Origin: Mycolicibacterium phlei
GTDB taxonomy: Bacteria > Actinomycetota > Actinomycetes > Mycobacteriales > Mycobacteriaceae
Direction of reading: 5' to 3'
Assembly (NCBI RefSeq): GCF_001583415.1
Contig: NZ_CP014475.1
Span: 3,534,001-3,598,000 of the forward strand
Length of the DNA: 64,000 nt
Within the stretch, counting starts at the first letter, position 1; every line of letters begins with the position of its first letter. The notes under the pieces were generated by a model. That model was not told the DNA's origin. It worked only from the letters and a program-made list of their open reading frames with translations, and did no database searches. A program made the position numbers and the translations under genes. Shown in pieces: positions 32,085 to 42,853 of the stretch.

Positions 32085-32180
32085 GTGACTGCCCCCCGCA
32101 TCTACTCCCAGCGCGTGACGCTGGTCGTGCGTCGGCATGTCGATTTCAAGCGCGTCTGTACCTGTTGTTGTCTGCGTTGA
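32085..32180 (+). CDS. Poly-cysteine leaderless leader peptide (Cys-responsive attenuator) upstream of sirA
   Basis: A 31-codon open frame starting with GTG at 32085 and ending ...FKRVCTCCCLR, with four Cys codons (all TGT) in five near its end. A -10-like AGAATT (32073-32078) stands six bases before the GTG, so the transcript probably begins at the start codon (leaderless). Short leaderless peptides rich in cysteine are described in mycobacteria as cysteine-responsive attenuators of sulfur operons, including the sulfite reductase operon: slow decoding of the Cys codons under cysteine limitation raises downstream expression. The sirA start lies 127 bases further on. Too short for normal gene prediction. 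Confidence 0.85.
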   Translation: MTAPRIYSQRVTLVVRRHVDFKRVCTCCCLR

Positions 32181-32307
32181 CGCGCTTGATCTGAGGACCC
32201 AGCCCACCCCACGAGAATTTTCAGCTGGCCGCCGGATCTGCGCCGCCGGACAGCCACCGGTGGGTTTTCGCGATCCGAACGCCGGCTCCTGAAGGAGCCA
32301 CACCCAG

Positions 32308-33987
32308 ATGACTACCGCAGAGTCCAAGCCGCGGCCCAAGAAGACCCGGGCCGAGGGTCAGTGGGCGCTCGGCTACCGCGAGCCGCTCAACGCCAACGAG
32401 CAGTTCAAAAAGGACGACAACCCGCTCAACGTGCGCGGCCGCATCCTCGACATCTACTCCAAGCGCGGCTTCGACAGCATCGACAAGCAGGACCTGCGCG
32501 GCCGGATGCGCTGGATGGGCCTGTACACCCAGCGTGAGCAGGGCTACGACGGCACCTGGACCGGCGACGAGAACATCGACGTCCTCGAGGCGAAGTACTT
32601 CATGATGCGGGTGCGCTGCGACGGCGGCGCCCTGACCACCGCGGCGCTGCGCACGCTCGGCGAGATCTCCGTCGACTTCGCCCGCAACACCGCCGACATC
32701 TCCGACCGGGAGAACGTCCAGTACCACTGGATCGAGATCGAGAACGTCCCGGAGATCTGGCGCCGGCTCGAGGAGCACGGCCTGCACACCACCGAGGCGT
32801 GCGGTGACTGCCCGCGCGTGGTGCTGGGCAGCCCGCTGGCCGGGGAGTCGCTCGACGAGGTCCTCGACCCGACCTGGGCGATCGAGGAGATCGTGCGCCG
32901 CTACATCGGCGACAAGGAGCTGTCCAACCTGCCGCGCAAGTTCAAGACCGCGATCTCGGGTCTGCAGGACGTCGCGCACGAGGTCAACGACGTCGCGTTC
33001 ATCGGCGTCAACCATCCCGAGCACGGTCCGGGCCTGGACGTGTGGGTCGGCGGCGGCCTGTCCACCAACCCGATGCTGGCCCAGCGGCTGGGCGCGTGGG
33101 TGCCGCTGGAGGAGGTGCCCGACGTCTGGGAGGGCATCGTCAAGGTGTTCCGCGACTACGGGTACCGCCGGCTGCGGTCCAAGGCGCGGCTGAAGTTCCT
33201 GATCAAGGACTGGGGCGTCGAGAAGTTCCGGGAAGTTCTCGAGCAGGAGTACCTGGGCCGCAAGCTGATCGACGGGCCCGCGCCCGAACCGGTCACCCAC
33301 CCGATCGACCACGTCGGCATCCAGAAGCTCAAGAACGGGCTCAACGCCGTCGGCGTCGCCCCGATCGCGGGCCGGGTGTCGGGCACGATCCTGACCAAGG
33401 TGGCCGACCTCGCGGAGGCGGCCGGGTCCAACCGGGTCCGGTTCACCCCGTACCAGAAGCTGATCATCCTCGACGTCCCCGACGACAAGCTCGACGAGCT
33501 GACCGCCGGCCTGGACACACTGGGGCTGCCGGCGCGGCCGTCGGCGTGGCGCAAGAACCTGATGGCCTGCACCGGCATCGAGTTCTGCAAGCTGTCGTTC
33601 GCCGAGACCCGCAACCGGGCGCAGGCGCTGGTGCCGGAGCTGGAGAAGCGGCTCGAGGACATCAACGCGCGGCTGGACGTGCCGATCACGGTGAACATCA
33701 ACGGCTGCCCGAACTCGTGCGCGCGCATCCAGATCGCCGATATCGGGTTCAAGGGCCAGATGGTCGACGACGGCAACGGCAACGCCGTCGAGGGCTTCCA
33801 GGTGCACCTGGGCGGCAGCCTGGGCCTGGACAGCGGGTTCGGCCGCAAGCTGCGCGGCCACAAGGTGCTGTCCAGCGAGCTGGGCGACTACATCGACCGG
33901 GTGGTGCGCAACTTCGTGAAACAACGCCAGGATGGCGAGCGTTTCGCTGTCTGGGCGATGCGCGCCGACGAAGCGGACCTGCGATGA
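32308..33987 (+). CDS. sirA: Ferredoxin-dependent assimilatory sulfite reductase SirA/NirA
   Basis: Reduces sulfite to sulfide with six electrons from ferredoxin, using sirohaem and a [4Fe-4S] cluster. 559 residues. The cluster ligands are the two pairs in CTGIEFCKLSFAETR and NGCPNSCARIQIADIG; the sirohaem-binding Arg-rich region includes the VSDREN-like DISDRENVQYHWIEIENV. N-terminal wording (EGQWALGYREPLNANEQFK) is that of the M. tuberculosis protein. ATG at 32308 follows AAGGAG. It overlaps cysH by ATGA. Expression is expected to depend on the poly-Cys leader. Confidence 0.93.
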   Translation: MTTAESKPRPKKTRAEGQWALGYREPLNANEQFKKDDNPLNVRGRILDIYSKRGFDSIDKQDLRGRMRWMGLYTQREQGYDGTWTGDENIDVLEAKYFMMRVRCDGGALTTAALRTLGEISVDFARNTADISDRENVQYHWIEIENVPEIWRRLEEHGLHTTEACGDCPRVVLGSPLAGESLDEVLDPTWAIEEIVRRYIGDKELSNLPRKFKTAISGLQDVAHEVNDVAFIGVNHPEHGPGLDVWVGGGLSTNPMLAQRLGAWVPLEEVPDVWEGIVKVFRDYGYRRLRSKARLKFLIKDWGVEKFREVLEQEYLGRKLIDGPAPEPVTHPIDHVGIQKLKNGLNAVGVAPIAGRVSGTILTKVADLAEAAGSNRVRFTPYQKLIILDVPDDKLDELTAGLDTLGLPARPSAWRKNLMACTGIEFCKLSFAETRNRAQALVPELEKRLEDINARLDVPITVNINGCPNSCARIQIADIGFKGQMVDDGNGNAVEGFQVHLGGSLGLDSGFGRKLRGHKVLSSELGDYIDRVVRNFVKQRQDGERFAVWAMRADEADLR

Positions 33988-34736
33988 GCGAGGTGAACCC
34001 AGCGATGAACAACGCGAGGACCGAGGACGAGCTGAAGGCACTGGCCGAGCGGGGTGCCGCCGAGCTGGACGGGGCGAGCGCCGAGGAGTTGCTGCGCTGG
34101 ACCGACGAGCACTTCGGCGGGGAGCCCGCCGGCGGGTCGGCGCGCTCGGGTTACGTGGTGGCGTCGAACATGCAGGACGCGGTGCTGGTGCACATGGCCG
34201 CGCAGGTCCGCCCCGGGGTGGACATCCTGTTCCTCGACACCGGCTACCACTTCGCCGAGACGATCGGCACCCGCGACGCGGTCGAGGCGGTCTATGACGT
34301 CAACATCGTCAACGTCACCCCGGAGCGCAGCGTCGCCGAACAGGACGCCGCGCTGGGTAAGAACCTGTTCGCCCGCGAGCCCAACGAGTGCTGCCGGCTG
34401 CGCAAGGTGGAGCCGCTGAGCAAGGCGCTGCGCAACTATTCGGCGTGGGTCACCGGGATCCGCCGGGTGGAGGCGCCGACGCGCGCGAACGCCCCGTTCA
34501 TCAGCTGGGACAGCGCGTTCGGTCTGGTCAAGATCAACCCGTTGGCGGCGTGGACCGACGAGGACATGCAGGCCTACATCGAGAAGCACGGGGTGCTGGT
34601 GAATCCGCTTGTCGACGAGGGCTACCCGTCAATCGGCTGCGCGCCGTGCACCACCAAGCCGGTCGACGGCGCGGATCCGCGCAGCGGCCGCTGGGCGGGC
34701 ACCGGCAAGATCGAATGCGGTCTGCACGCCTCGTGA
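33984..34736 (+). CDS. cysH: Adenylyl-sulfate (APS) reductase CysH
   Basis: Reduces APS to sulfite using thioredoxin. 250 residues. It carries the CC...CxxC cluster motif that marks the APS-specific (4Fe-4S) class: CC in NECCRLRKVEPL and CAPC in SIGCAPCTTKPV; the C-terminal catalytic cysteine is in GKIECGLH. Substrate-loop wording SGYVVASNMQDAVLVHMAAQ is typical. ATG at 33984 overlaps the sirA stop. With sirA and the next gene it makes a sulfate-assimilation operon. Confidence 0.93.
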   Translation: MSEVNPAMNNARTEDELKALAERGAAELDGASAEELLRWTDEHFGGEPAGGSARSGYVVASNMQDAVLVHMAAQVRPGVDILFLDTGYHFAETIGTRDAVEAVYDVNIVNVTPERSVAEQDAALGKNLFAREPNECCRLRKVEPLSKALRNYSAWVTGIRRVEAPTRANAPFISWDSAFGLVKINPLAAWTDEDMQAYIEKHGVLVNPLVDEGYPSIGCAPCTTKPVDGADPRSGRWAGTGKIECGLHAS

Positions 34737-34743
34737 GGACCCG

Positions 34744-35448
34744 GTGACGCTGGTTCTGACCGCGCACGGCAGCGCTGATCCGCGCTCGGCGGCGGTCACG
34801 CATGCGGTCGCCGGACGGATCCGGCGGCTGCGGCCCTGGCTCGACGTGCGCGCGGCGTTCCTCGAGAAGACCGGGCCGAGCCTGGGTGAGACGCTGCGCG
34901 GCCTCGACGGGCCCGCCGTGGTGGTGCCGTTCCTGCTGGCCAGAGCGTTCCACGCGCGGGTCGACATCCCGGCGATGATCGCCGAGTCCGGCGCCGAGGT
35001 GGACCGCGCCGAGGTGCTCGGCGAGGACCCGGCGCTGCTGACGGTGATGCGGTTGCGGCTGGCCGAGCTCGGGGTCTCCCCCGACGACGACGGCCTCGGT
35101 GTGGTGGTCGTGGCGGTGGGTTCGTCGGATCCGGCGGCCAACGCCCGCACCGCCACGGTGGCGTCGGCGCTGCAGTCCGGAAACCGTTGGGCTGCAACGG
35201 ATATGGCGTTCGCCACCGGCCCGTACGCGAACCTGCCCGCGGTCGTTGAGCGGATGCGGGCCCGCGGTGTCGAGCGGCTGGTCGTGGCGCCATGGTTCCT
35301 GGCGCACGGGGTGATCACCGACCGGGTCGCCGCGTTCGCCGGCGCGCAGGGCATTCCGATGGCCCAGCCGCTGGGCTCGCACAACCTGGTGGCCGCGACG
35401 GTGCTGGACCGCTTCGACGCGGTCGCCGCGCTGGACCTGGCCGCCTAA
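34744..35448 (+). CDS. Sirohydrochlorin ferrochelatase-like protein (CbiX/SirB family)
   Basis: Inserts iron into sirohydrochlorin to make sirohaem, the cofactor of the adjacent sulfite reductase. 234 residues made of two similar CbiX halves: VLTAHGSADPRSAAVT with the metal-binding His, VVPFLLARAFHARVDIP (second His), and VAVGSSDPAANARTA in the second half. GTG start at 34744, seven bases after the cysH stop. Corresponds to Rv2393 in M. tuberculosis order. The assignment rests on family wording and on partnership with sirA. Confidence 0.82.
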   Translation: MTLVLTAHGSADPRSAAVTHAVAGRIRRLRPWLDVRAAFLEKTGPSLGETLRGLDGPAVVVPFLLARAFHARVDIPAMIAESGAEVDRAEVLGEDPALLTVMRLRLAELGVSPDDDGLGVVVVAVGSSDPAANARTATVASALQSGNRWAATDMAFATGPYANLPAVVERMRARGVERLVVAPWFLAHGVITDRVAAFAGAQGIPMAQPLGSHNLVAATVLDRFDAVAALDLAA

Positions 35449-35477
35449 CTCCCCCTTTTCTCTCCCGCGAGTTCCTC

Positions 35478-35541
35478 CCGCGAGCAGACACAGAATCGCA
35501 CGCTTTCCCGCGAATTCACGCGATTCTGTGTCTGCTCGCGG
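35478..35541. terminator. 22-base inverted repeat after the sirA operon
   Basis: Arms of 22 bases (35478-35499 and 35520-35541; core GAGCAGACACAGAATCGC) are exact complements around a 20-base loop. It follows the chelatase gene by 29 bases and precedes the next operon's operators, so it likely ends transcription of the sirA operon. GC-rich stems without a U-tract are usual in mycobacteria. The core looks like a dispersed mycobacterial intergenic palindrome. Confidence 0.6.
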
Positions 35542-35583
35542 CGTTTGGCGACCCTGTGATCCGGGCCGCAGCCCTTTGACTCC

Positions 35584-35601
35584 TATACCCCCAGGGGTAT
35601 A
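35584..35601. promoter_or_regulatory. CsoR/CstR-type operator 1
   Basis: TATACCCCCAGGGGTATA is a near-perfect palindrome with a C-tract/G-tract core flanked by TA, the form bound by CsoR/RcnR-family repressors. It lies 61 bases before the persulfide dioxygenase gene. The operon's own regulator gene ends the same transcript. Confidence 0.72.
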
Positions 35602-35617
35602 GTCAACGACATCAGAA

Positions 35618-35633
35618 ATACCCCCCAGGGTAT
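35618..35633. promoter_or_regulatory. CsoR/CstR-type operator 2
   Basis: ATACCCCCCAGGGTAT repeats the first operator's pattern 17 bases downstream, 29 bases before the start codon. Two operators spaced this way would allow cooperative binding or full occlusion of the promoter. Confidence 0.68.
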
Positions 35634-35661
35634 AGCCAGCGAGCATTGAAGGGATGCGGCC

Positions 35662-37041
35662 ATGAAACTCATCCAGTACTACCTGGACTGTCTGTCCCAC
35701 GCGTCGTACCTGATCGGCGACGAGACCACCGGACGCGCCGTGGTCATCGACCCGCAGCGCGACATCTCCGAATACCTCGCCGACGCCGAGAAGTACGGTT
35801 TCGCAATCGAACTCGTCATCGAGACGCACTTCCACGCCGACTTCATCTCCGGCCACCTGGAGCTGGCGGAGGCCACCGGGGCCACGATCGTCTACTCGTC
35901 GGTCGCCGAGCCGGAGTTCGACTTCATGGGGGTCGCCAACGGTCAGCGCTACTCGCTGGGCGAGGTGACGCTGGAGTTCCGCCACACCCCCGGCCACACC
36001 CCAGAGTCGCTGTCGATCGTGGTCTACGAGCACGCCGACGACGAGGTGCCGTACGGCGTCTTCACCGGCGACACCCTGTTCATCGGCGACGTGGGCCGCC
36101 CCGACCTGCTGGCCTCGATCGGCTACTCCCGTGAGGAGCTGGCCGAACTGCTCTACGACTCGCTGCACACCAAGCTGATCACGCTGCCCGACGCCACCCG
36201 GGTCTACCCCGCCCACGGCGCCGGCTCGGCGTGCGGCAAGAACCTGTCGACCGACCTGGTCTCGACGATCGGCGAGCAGAAGCAGTGGAACTACGCGCTG
36301 CGTGCCCCCGACAAGGAGACCTTCATGCGGCTGGTCACCGAGGGGCAGCCGCCGGCGCCGGGCTACTTCGTCTACGACGCGATCCTCAACCGTAAGGTCC
36401 ACGGTCTGCTCGACGAGGACCGGGCGCCCGAGGCGCTGAGCTACGACCGGGTTCGTCAGGCGGTCGACCGCGGCGCCGTCGTCGTCGACACCCGCACCCC
36501 CGACGACTTCGCCCGCGGCCACCTGCGTGGCTCGGTCAACATCGGGCTCGGCGGCCGCTACGCCGAGTTCACCGGTTCGGTGCTGTCCCCCGACGTCGAG
36601 ATCGTGCTGGTCACCGAGCCCGGCCAGGAGCTGGAGGGCAAGAACCGGTTGGCGCGCATCGGATTCGACCGGGTGCTCGGCTATCTGGCCGAACCCGACA
36701 AGGCGATGGTCGAGCATCCGCAGGACGTCGCGGTGGCGTCGCGGCTGACCGCCAAGGCGTTCGGCGACCGGGTCGCCGAGGTGAGCGGGCTGCAGATCGT
36801 CGACGTGCGCAACCCGGGCGAGGCGGAGGCCGGCATCATCCCCGGCGCCGTCAACATCCCGCTGGCCCAATTGGCCGGGCGCATCGGCGAACTCGACGCC
36901 GCCACCCCGACGGTCGTGTACTGCGCGGGCGGGTACCGCTCCTCGATCGCCGCGAGCCTGCTGCGCCACCACGGCTTCACCGACGTCAGCGACATCATCG
37001 GCGGTTACAACGCCTGGGACCAGACCTTCCAGAACGCCTGA
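35662..37041 (+). CDS. Persulfide dioxygenase-rhodanese fusion (CstB-like)
   Basis: A 459-residue protein with an N-terminal metallo-beta-lactamase-fold persulfide dioxygenase (metal ligands in ETHFHADFISGH, HTPGHTPESL, FTGDTLFIGD and YPAHGAGSACG) followed by two rhodanese modules. The first (VVVDTRTPDDFARGHL to VEIVLVTEPGQELEG) lacks an active-site cysteine; the second has it in VVYCAGGYRSSIAAS near the C-terminus. This MBL plus pseudo-rhodanese plus rhodanese design matches CstB of Staphylococcus aureus, which oxidises persulfides to thiosulfate. ATG at 35662 follows two CsoR-type operators. First gene of a five-gene sulfide/persulfide detoxification operon. Confidence 0.85.
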   Translation: MKLIQYYLDCLSHASYLIGDETTGRAVVIDPQRDISEYLADAEKYGFAIELVIETHFHADFISGHLELAEATGATIVYSSVAEPEFDFMGVANGQRYSLGEVTLEFRHTPGHTPESLSIVVYEHADDEVPYGVFTGDTLFIGDVGRPDLLASIGYSREELAELLYDSLHTKLITLPDATRVYPAHGAGSACGKNLSTDLVSTIGEQKQWNYALRAPDKETFMRLVTEGQPPAPGYFVYDAILNRKVHGLLDEDRAPEALSYDRVRQAVDRGAVVVDTRTPDDFARGHLRGSVNIGLGGRYAEFTGSVLSPDVEIVLVTEPGQELEGKNRLARIGFDRVLGYLAEPDKAMVEHPQDVAVASRLTAKAFGDRVAEVSGLQIVDVRNPGEAEAGIIPGAVNIPLAQLAGRIGELDAATPTVVYCAGGYRSSIAASLLRHHGFTDVSDIIGGYNAWDQTFQNA

Positions 37042-37059
37042 GTACGAAAGGAACCGAAG

Positions 37060-38259
37060 TTGACAACCGCTAAGCACCGCATCCTGATCATCGGTGGCGG
37101 CACGGCAGGTATCACGGTCGCGGCCCGCCTGCTGCGCAAGGGCCACACCGATGTCGCGGTGATCGAACCGTCGGACACCCACTACTACCAGGCGATGTGG
37201 ACGCTGGTGGGTGGCGGGCAGGCCAGGGCCGCCGCCACCGCCCGGCCCGAGTGCAGCGTGATGCCCAAGGGCGCCACCTGGATCCGGACCTCGGCGACGA
37301 CCATCGACCCGGACAACAACGCGGTCGACTGCGCCGACGGCTCCCGCTACGAGTACGACGTGCTCGTCGTGTGCCCCGGCATCCAGCTGGACTGGGACCG
37401 CACCGAGGGCCTGACGGACACGCTCGGCCGCAACGGTGTCTCGTCGAACTACTCCTACGAGCTGGCCCCGCGCACCTGGGAGTTCATCCGCAACACCCGT
37501 TCGGGCACCGCGGTTTTCGCGATGCCGTCCGGCCCGATCAAGTGCGCGGGTGCGCCGCAGAAGATCGCATACCTGGCCTGCGACCACTGGCGCCGCGAGG
37601 GGGTGCTGTCCAACATCGACGTGCACCTGGTGCTGCCGACACCGCGCACCTTCGGCATCCCCGAGATCGCCGACAGCCTCGACAAGGTCGCCGCCGACTA
37701 CGGCATCCACGTGCACACCCATTCCGAGGTGACCGCGGTCGACGGCGGTGCCCGCAAGGTCACGGTGAGCAGTATCAGCGACCCGGGTGCGGTCACCACG
37801 CTGCCCTACGACGTCATGCACATCGCGCCGAAACAGTCGGCGCCGGACTGGATCAAGGCCAGCCCGCTGTCGACGTGCGACGCCAACGGCTACGTCGACG
37901 TGGACAAGAACACGATGCAGCATGTGCGCTACCCCAACGTGTTCAGCCTCGGCGACGCCGGCTCCACCCCGAACTCCAAGACCGGGGCCGCGATTCGCAA
38001 GCAGGCCCCCGTCGTCGTCGACAACATCGACGCGTACCTGGCGGGCCGTCCCCTGCCCGCGCTCTACGACGGCTATGCGTCGTGCCCGATCGTCACGTCG
38101 TCACGCGACATGCTGCTCGCCGAGTTCGACTACACGTTCCAGATGAAGCCGACGTTCCCGGTCCTCAACCCCGCCAAGCCGCACCGCGCCTACTGGTACC
38201 TCAAGCGCTACGGCCTGCCGTTCATGTACTGGAACCTGATGCTCAAAGGACTTGCCTGA
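37060..38259 (+). CDS. Sulfide:quinone oxidoreductase-like flavoprotein (SQR)
   Basis: Oxidises sulfide, passing electrons to membrane quinone and making persulfide/polysulfide. 399 residues: N-terminal FAD motif ILIIGGGTAGITVAARLL, conserved cysteines in ARPECSVMP and GPIKCAGAPQK, and FAD-binding FSLGDAGSTPNSKTGAAIRK near the C-terminus, as in bacterial SQRs of the type paired with persulfide dioxygenases. Start is TTG at 37060 with GAAAGGA upstream. It sits 18 bases after the dioxygenase gene and the product would be that enzyme's substrate, supporting the call. Confidence 0.82.
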   Translation: MTTAKHRILIIGGGTAGITVAARLLRKGHTDVAVIEPSDTHYYQAMWTLVGGGQARAAATARPECSVMPKGATWIRTSATTIDPDNNAVDCADGSRYEYDVLVVCPGIQLDWDRTEGLTDTLGRNGVSSNYSYELAPRTWEFIRNTRSGTAVFAMPSGPIKCAGAPQKIAYLACDHWRREGVLSNIDVHLVLPTPRTFGIPEIADSLDKVAADYGIHVHTHSEVTAVDGGARKVTVSSISDPGAVTTLPYDVMHIAPKQSAPDWIKASPLSTCDANGYVDVDKNTMQHVRYPNVFSLGDAGSTPNSKTGAAIRKQAPVVVDNIDAYLAGRPLPALYDGYASCPIVTSSRDMLLAEFDYTFQMKPTFPVLNPAKPHRAYWYLKRYGLPFMYWNLMLKGLA

Positions 38260-38260
38260 C

Positions 38261-40046
<1,786 letters not shown>

Positions 40047-40057
40047 GAGCGCCCAAT

Positions 40058-40105
40058 TGTGAATCTGGCGACGGTTTTCGACCGAAAACCGTCGCCAGAT
40101 TCACA
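40058..40105. terminator. 23-base near-loopless hairpin between convergent genes
   Basis: Perfect 23-base arms (40058-40080, 40083-40105; core TGGCGACGGTTTTCG) separated by only AC. It lies between the ends of the convergent cstR-like gene and cysA and very likely terminates both. Its flanks (ATTCGGCG) resemble those of the element at 15.8 kb. Confidence 0.68.
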
Positions 40106-40114
40106 TTCGGCGAA

Positions 40115-41146
40115 CTAGCCGGTGCTGACCGACTCTTTGACCACCGCGTCCGGCAGCTGTGGCACCCGGGTGGCGCGCACGTAGACGGTGTCGCCCTCCT
40201 TGAGCGCGAGCGCCTCGGCGTCGCCGCGGGTGATCTGCGCGGTGAACGGCGTGTTGTCGGCGGCGCTGGTCAACTCGACGCGAACCTCGAAGCCCAGCAT
40301 CACGATCCGGTCGATCGTCGCGCGCACCACCCCGGTGGACTGGACTGAGTCGTCGGCGGAGGCGATCGCCATCTCGGGGTTGCGGCCCACCCGGATGTCG
40401 TGCGGACGCACCAGCGCCCCGTTCAGCGAGGACACCGCACCCAGGAACGACATCACGAACGCGTTGGCCGGAGCGTCGTACACCTCGGTCGGCGGGCCGA
40501 CCTGCTCGATGCGGCCCTTGTTGAGCACCGCGATGCGGTCGGCGACGTCGAGCGCCTCGGCCTGGTCGTGGGTGACCAGCACCGTGGTGACGTGCACCTC
40601 GTCGTGCAGCCGGCGCAGCCAGGCGCGCAGGTCCTCGCGCACCTTGGCGTCCAGCGCACCGAACGGCTCGTCGAGCAGCAGCACCTGCGGATCCACCGCC
40701 AGCGCGCGGGCCAGCGCCATGCGCTGACGCTGCCCGCCGGACAGCTGGTTGGGGTAGCGGTTCTGAAAACCGGCCAGCCCCACCACTTCCAGCAGTTCGT
40801 CCACCCTCGCCTTGATCTCGGCCTTGGGGCGCTTGCGGATCTTGAGCCCGAACGCCACGTTGTCGCGCACCGTCAGGTGCTTGAACGCCGCGTAGTGCTG
40901 GAACACGAACCCGATGCCGCGGCGCTGCGGCGGCACGTCGGTGACGTCGCGGCCGTTGATCGTGATCGTGCCGGTGTCGGGCTGGTCCAGTCCGGCGATG
41001 GCGCGCAGCAGCGTGGACTTGCCCGAGCCGCTGGGGCCCAGCAGGGCGGTCAGCGAGCCCGACGGCACCTCGAAGTCGACGTTGTCGAGCGCGGCGAAGT
41101 CGCCGTAGCGCTTGTTCGCGCCGCGGACGACGATTGCGTTGGTCAT
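40115..41146 (-). CDS. cysA: Sulfate/thiosulfate ABC importer ATPase CysA
   Basis: ATP-binding subunit of the sulfate importer. 343 residues: Walker [18 protein letters not shown]-loop [12 protein letters not shown], signature [16 protein letters not shown], Walker [17 protein letters not shown]-loop [10 protein letters not shown], then a C-terminal regulatory TOBE-like domain ([17 protein letters not shown]). Last gene of subI-cysT-cysW-cysA; 31 bases separate it from cysW. It ends against a strong hairpin. Confidence 0.94.
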   Translation of the reverse strand: MTNAIVVRGANKRYGDFAALDNVDFEVPSGSLTALLGPSGSGKSTLLRAIAGLDQPDTGTITINGRDVTDVPPQRRGIGFVFQHYAAFKHLTVRDNVAFGLKIRKRPKAEIKARVDELLEVVGLAGFQNRYPNQLSGGQRQRMALARALAVDPQVLLLDEPFGALDAKVREDLRAWLRRLHDEVHVTTVLVTHDQAEALDVADRIAVLNKGRIEQVGPPTEVYDAPANAFVMSFLGAVSSLNGALVRPHDIRVGRNPEMAIASADDSVQSTGVVRATIDRIVMLGFEVRVELTSAADNTPFTAQITRGDAEALALKEGDTVYVRATRVPQLPDAVVKESVSTG

Positions 41147-41177
41147 CTGTTCTTCTCCCAGCCCCTGCTCACTTCGT

Positions 41178-41990
41178 CTACTTGTCCGCCCGTGCCCGCC
41201 GCGCGTCGAGCACCACCTGCGCGACCAGCACCACCACCGCCACGCCCATCAGCAGCGTCGACACCGCGTAGGCGCCGTACTCGGCGCCGCGGCCGTACCG
41301 GTCCGACACCAACAGTGTGAGCGTCTGCGACTTGCCCGGCAGGTTCGACGACACCATCAGCACCGCGCCGTACTCGCCGAGGGTGCGCGCGATGGTCAGC
41401 ACCACACCGTAGGTCAGGCCCCACCGGATCGACGGCAGCGTGACACGCCAGAACGTCTGCCACCACTGCGAACCGAGCGTGGCGGCGGCCTCCTCCTGGT
41501 CGGTGCCGATCTCGTGCAGCACCGGTTCGACCTCGCGGATCACGAACGGCACCGTCACGAAGACGCTGGCCAGCACGATGCCCGGGAAGCCGAAGATGAT
41601 CTTGAATCCGAGGTTGTTCTCGACGAACCCGAACAGGCCCGCCGAGCCCCACAGCAGGATCAGCGCGACGCCGACCACCACCGGCGACACCGCGAACGGC
41701 AGGTCGATGACCGCCTGCAGCGCGCTCTTACCGCGGAACTTGTTGCGCGCCAGCACCAGTGCCGTCGGCACACCGAACAGCACGTTGAGCGGCACCACGA
41801 TCGCGACCACCAGCAGCGACAACTGCAGCGCCGAGATCGCCGCCGGGGTGGTGATCGAGCTGATGAACTCGCCGATGCCCGGGCTGAACGTACGCCACAG
41901 GATCAGACCCGCCGGCACCACCACGAGGATGACGACGTAGGCCAGCGCCAGGAACCGCAGCAGGTACTTCACGGGAGCCGACAGCGTCAC
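41178..41990 (-). CDS. cysW: Sulfate ABC importer permease CysW
   Basis: 270-residue inner-membrane permease with about six membrane segments; the ATPase-contact EAA-type loop is [23 protein letters not shown]. It pairs with CysT to form the channel. Its start overlaps the cysT stop (ATGA), so they are coupled. Confidence 0.92.
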   Translation of the reverse strand: MTLSAPVKYLLRFLALAYVVILVVVPAGLILWRTFSPGIGEFISSITTPAAISALQLSLLVVAIVVPLNVLFGVPTALVLARNKFRGKSALQAVIDLPFAVSPVVVGVALILLWGSAGLFGFVENNLGFKIIFGFPGIVLASVFVTVPFVIREVEPVLHEIGTDQEEAAATLGSQWWQTFWRVTLPSIRWGLTYGVVLTIARTLGEYGAVLMVSSNLPGKSQTLTLLVSDRYGRGAEYGAYAVSTLLMGVAVVVLVAQVVLDARRARADK

Positions 41991-42853
41991 TGCGCCAGCT
42001 CCTCACGTTTGGCGGCCCGGTGCCCGATGGCGCGCAGGATGAACAGCACGACGAACGAGATCAGCAGCAGCACAATGGAGATCGCCGCGGCGCCGGTGCG
42101 GTCGTCGTTCTCGATCAGGGTGCGGATCCACTGCGAGGACACCTCGGTCTCCCCGGGCACCGCACCGCCGATCAGCACCACCGAACCGAACTCGCCGATC
42201 GCTCGGGAGAACGCCAGCCCAGCGCCGGACAGCAGCGCGGGCAGCAGCGCGGGCATGATCACCCGGGTGAAGATCACCCGGTTGCTGGCGCCCAGCGACG
42301 CGGCGGCCTCCTCGACCTCGCGGTCGAGTTCGAGCAGCACCGGTTGCACCGACCGCACCACGAACGGCAGCGTGACGAACAACAGCGCCACCCCGATACC
42401 CCACTTGGTGTGTTGCAGGTGCAGGCCGACCGGGCTGGCCGGACCGTAGAGGGCCAGCATCACCAGGCTGGCCACGATGGTGGGCAGCGCGAACGGCAGG
42501 TCGATGACCGAGTCGATGAGCCGCTTGCCGAAGAAGTCGTCGCGGGTCAGCACCCACGCCACCAGCAGGCCGAACACCATGTTGACCGCCGTGACGGCGA
42601 ACGACACGGTCAGCGTCACCTTGAACGACGCCAGCGCCGCGTTGGAGGTGACCGCCGCCCAGAACGCGTCATAGCCCCCGCCGACGGCCTGCCAGAGGAT
42701 CGCGGCCAGCGGCAGCAGCACGATCAGGCTCAGCCAGATCGAGGCGGCGCCCACCCGCAGCGTCGTCGAGCCGTGGCGGCCCGCGAAAATCCGGGAGGCC
42801 CGGCCCGGCTCACCATCGGTGTGCTCGGGCCGGGCAACCACAGAAGCTGTCAT
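41987..42853 (-). CDS. cysT: Sulfate ABC importer permease CysT
   Basis: 288-residue permease with six predicted membrane segments and the coupling loop EEAAASLGASNRVIFTRVI. The N-terminal 30 residues are cytoplasmic and polar. Start ATG at 42853 overlaps the subI stop by ATGA; 3' end overlaps cysW. Confidence 0.92.
   Translation of the reverse strand: MTASVVARPEHTDGEPGRASRIFAGRHGSTTLRVGAASIWLSLIVLLPLAAILWQAVGGGYDAFWAAVTSNAALASFKVTLTVSFAVTAVNMVFGLLVAWVLTRDDFFGKRLIDSVIDLPFALPTIVASLVMLALYGPASPVGLHLQHTKWGIGVALLFVTLPFVVRSVQPVLLELDREVEEAAASLGASNRVIFTRVIMPALLPALLSGAGLAFSRAIGEFGSVVLIGGAVPGETEVSSQWIRTLIENDDRTGAAAISIVLLLISFVVLFILRAIGHRAAKREELAQ

Noticed and set aside
34534..37923. A 1129-codon open frame on the minus strand over the sirA-operon end and sulfide operon
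   Set aside because: Antisense shadow across at least three well-supported plus-strand genes, with low-complexity His/Arg/Gly composition.
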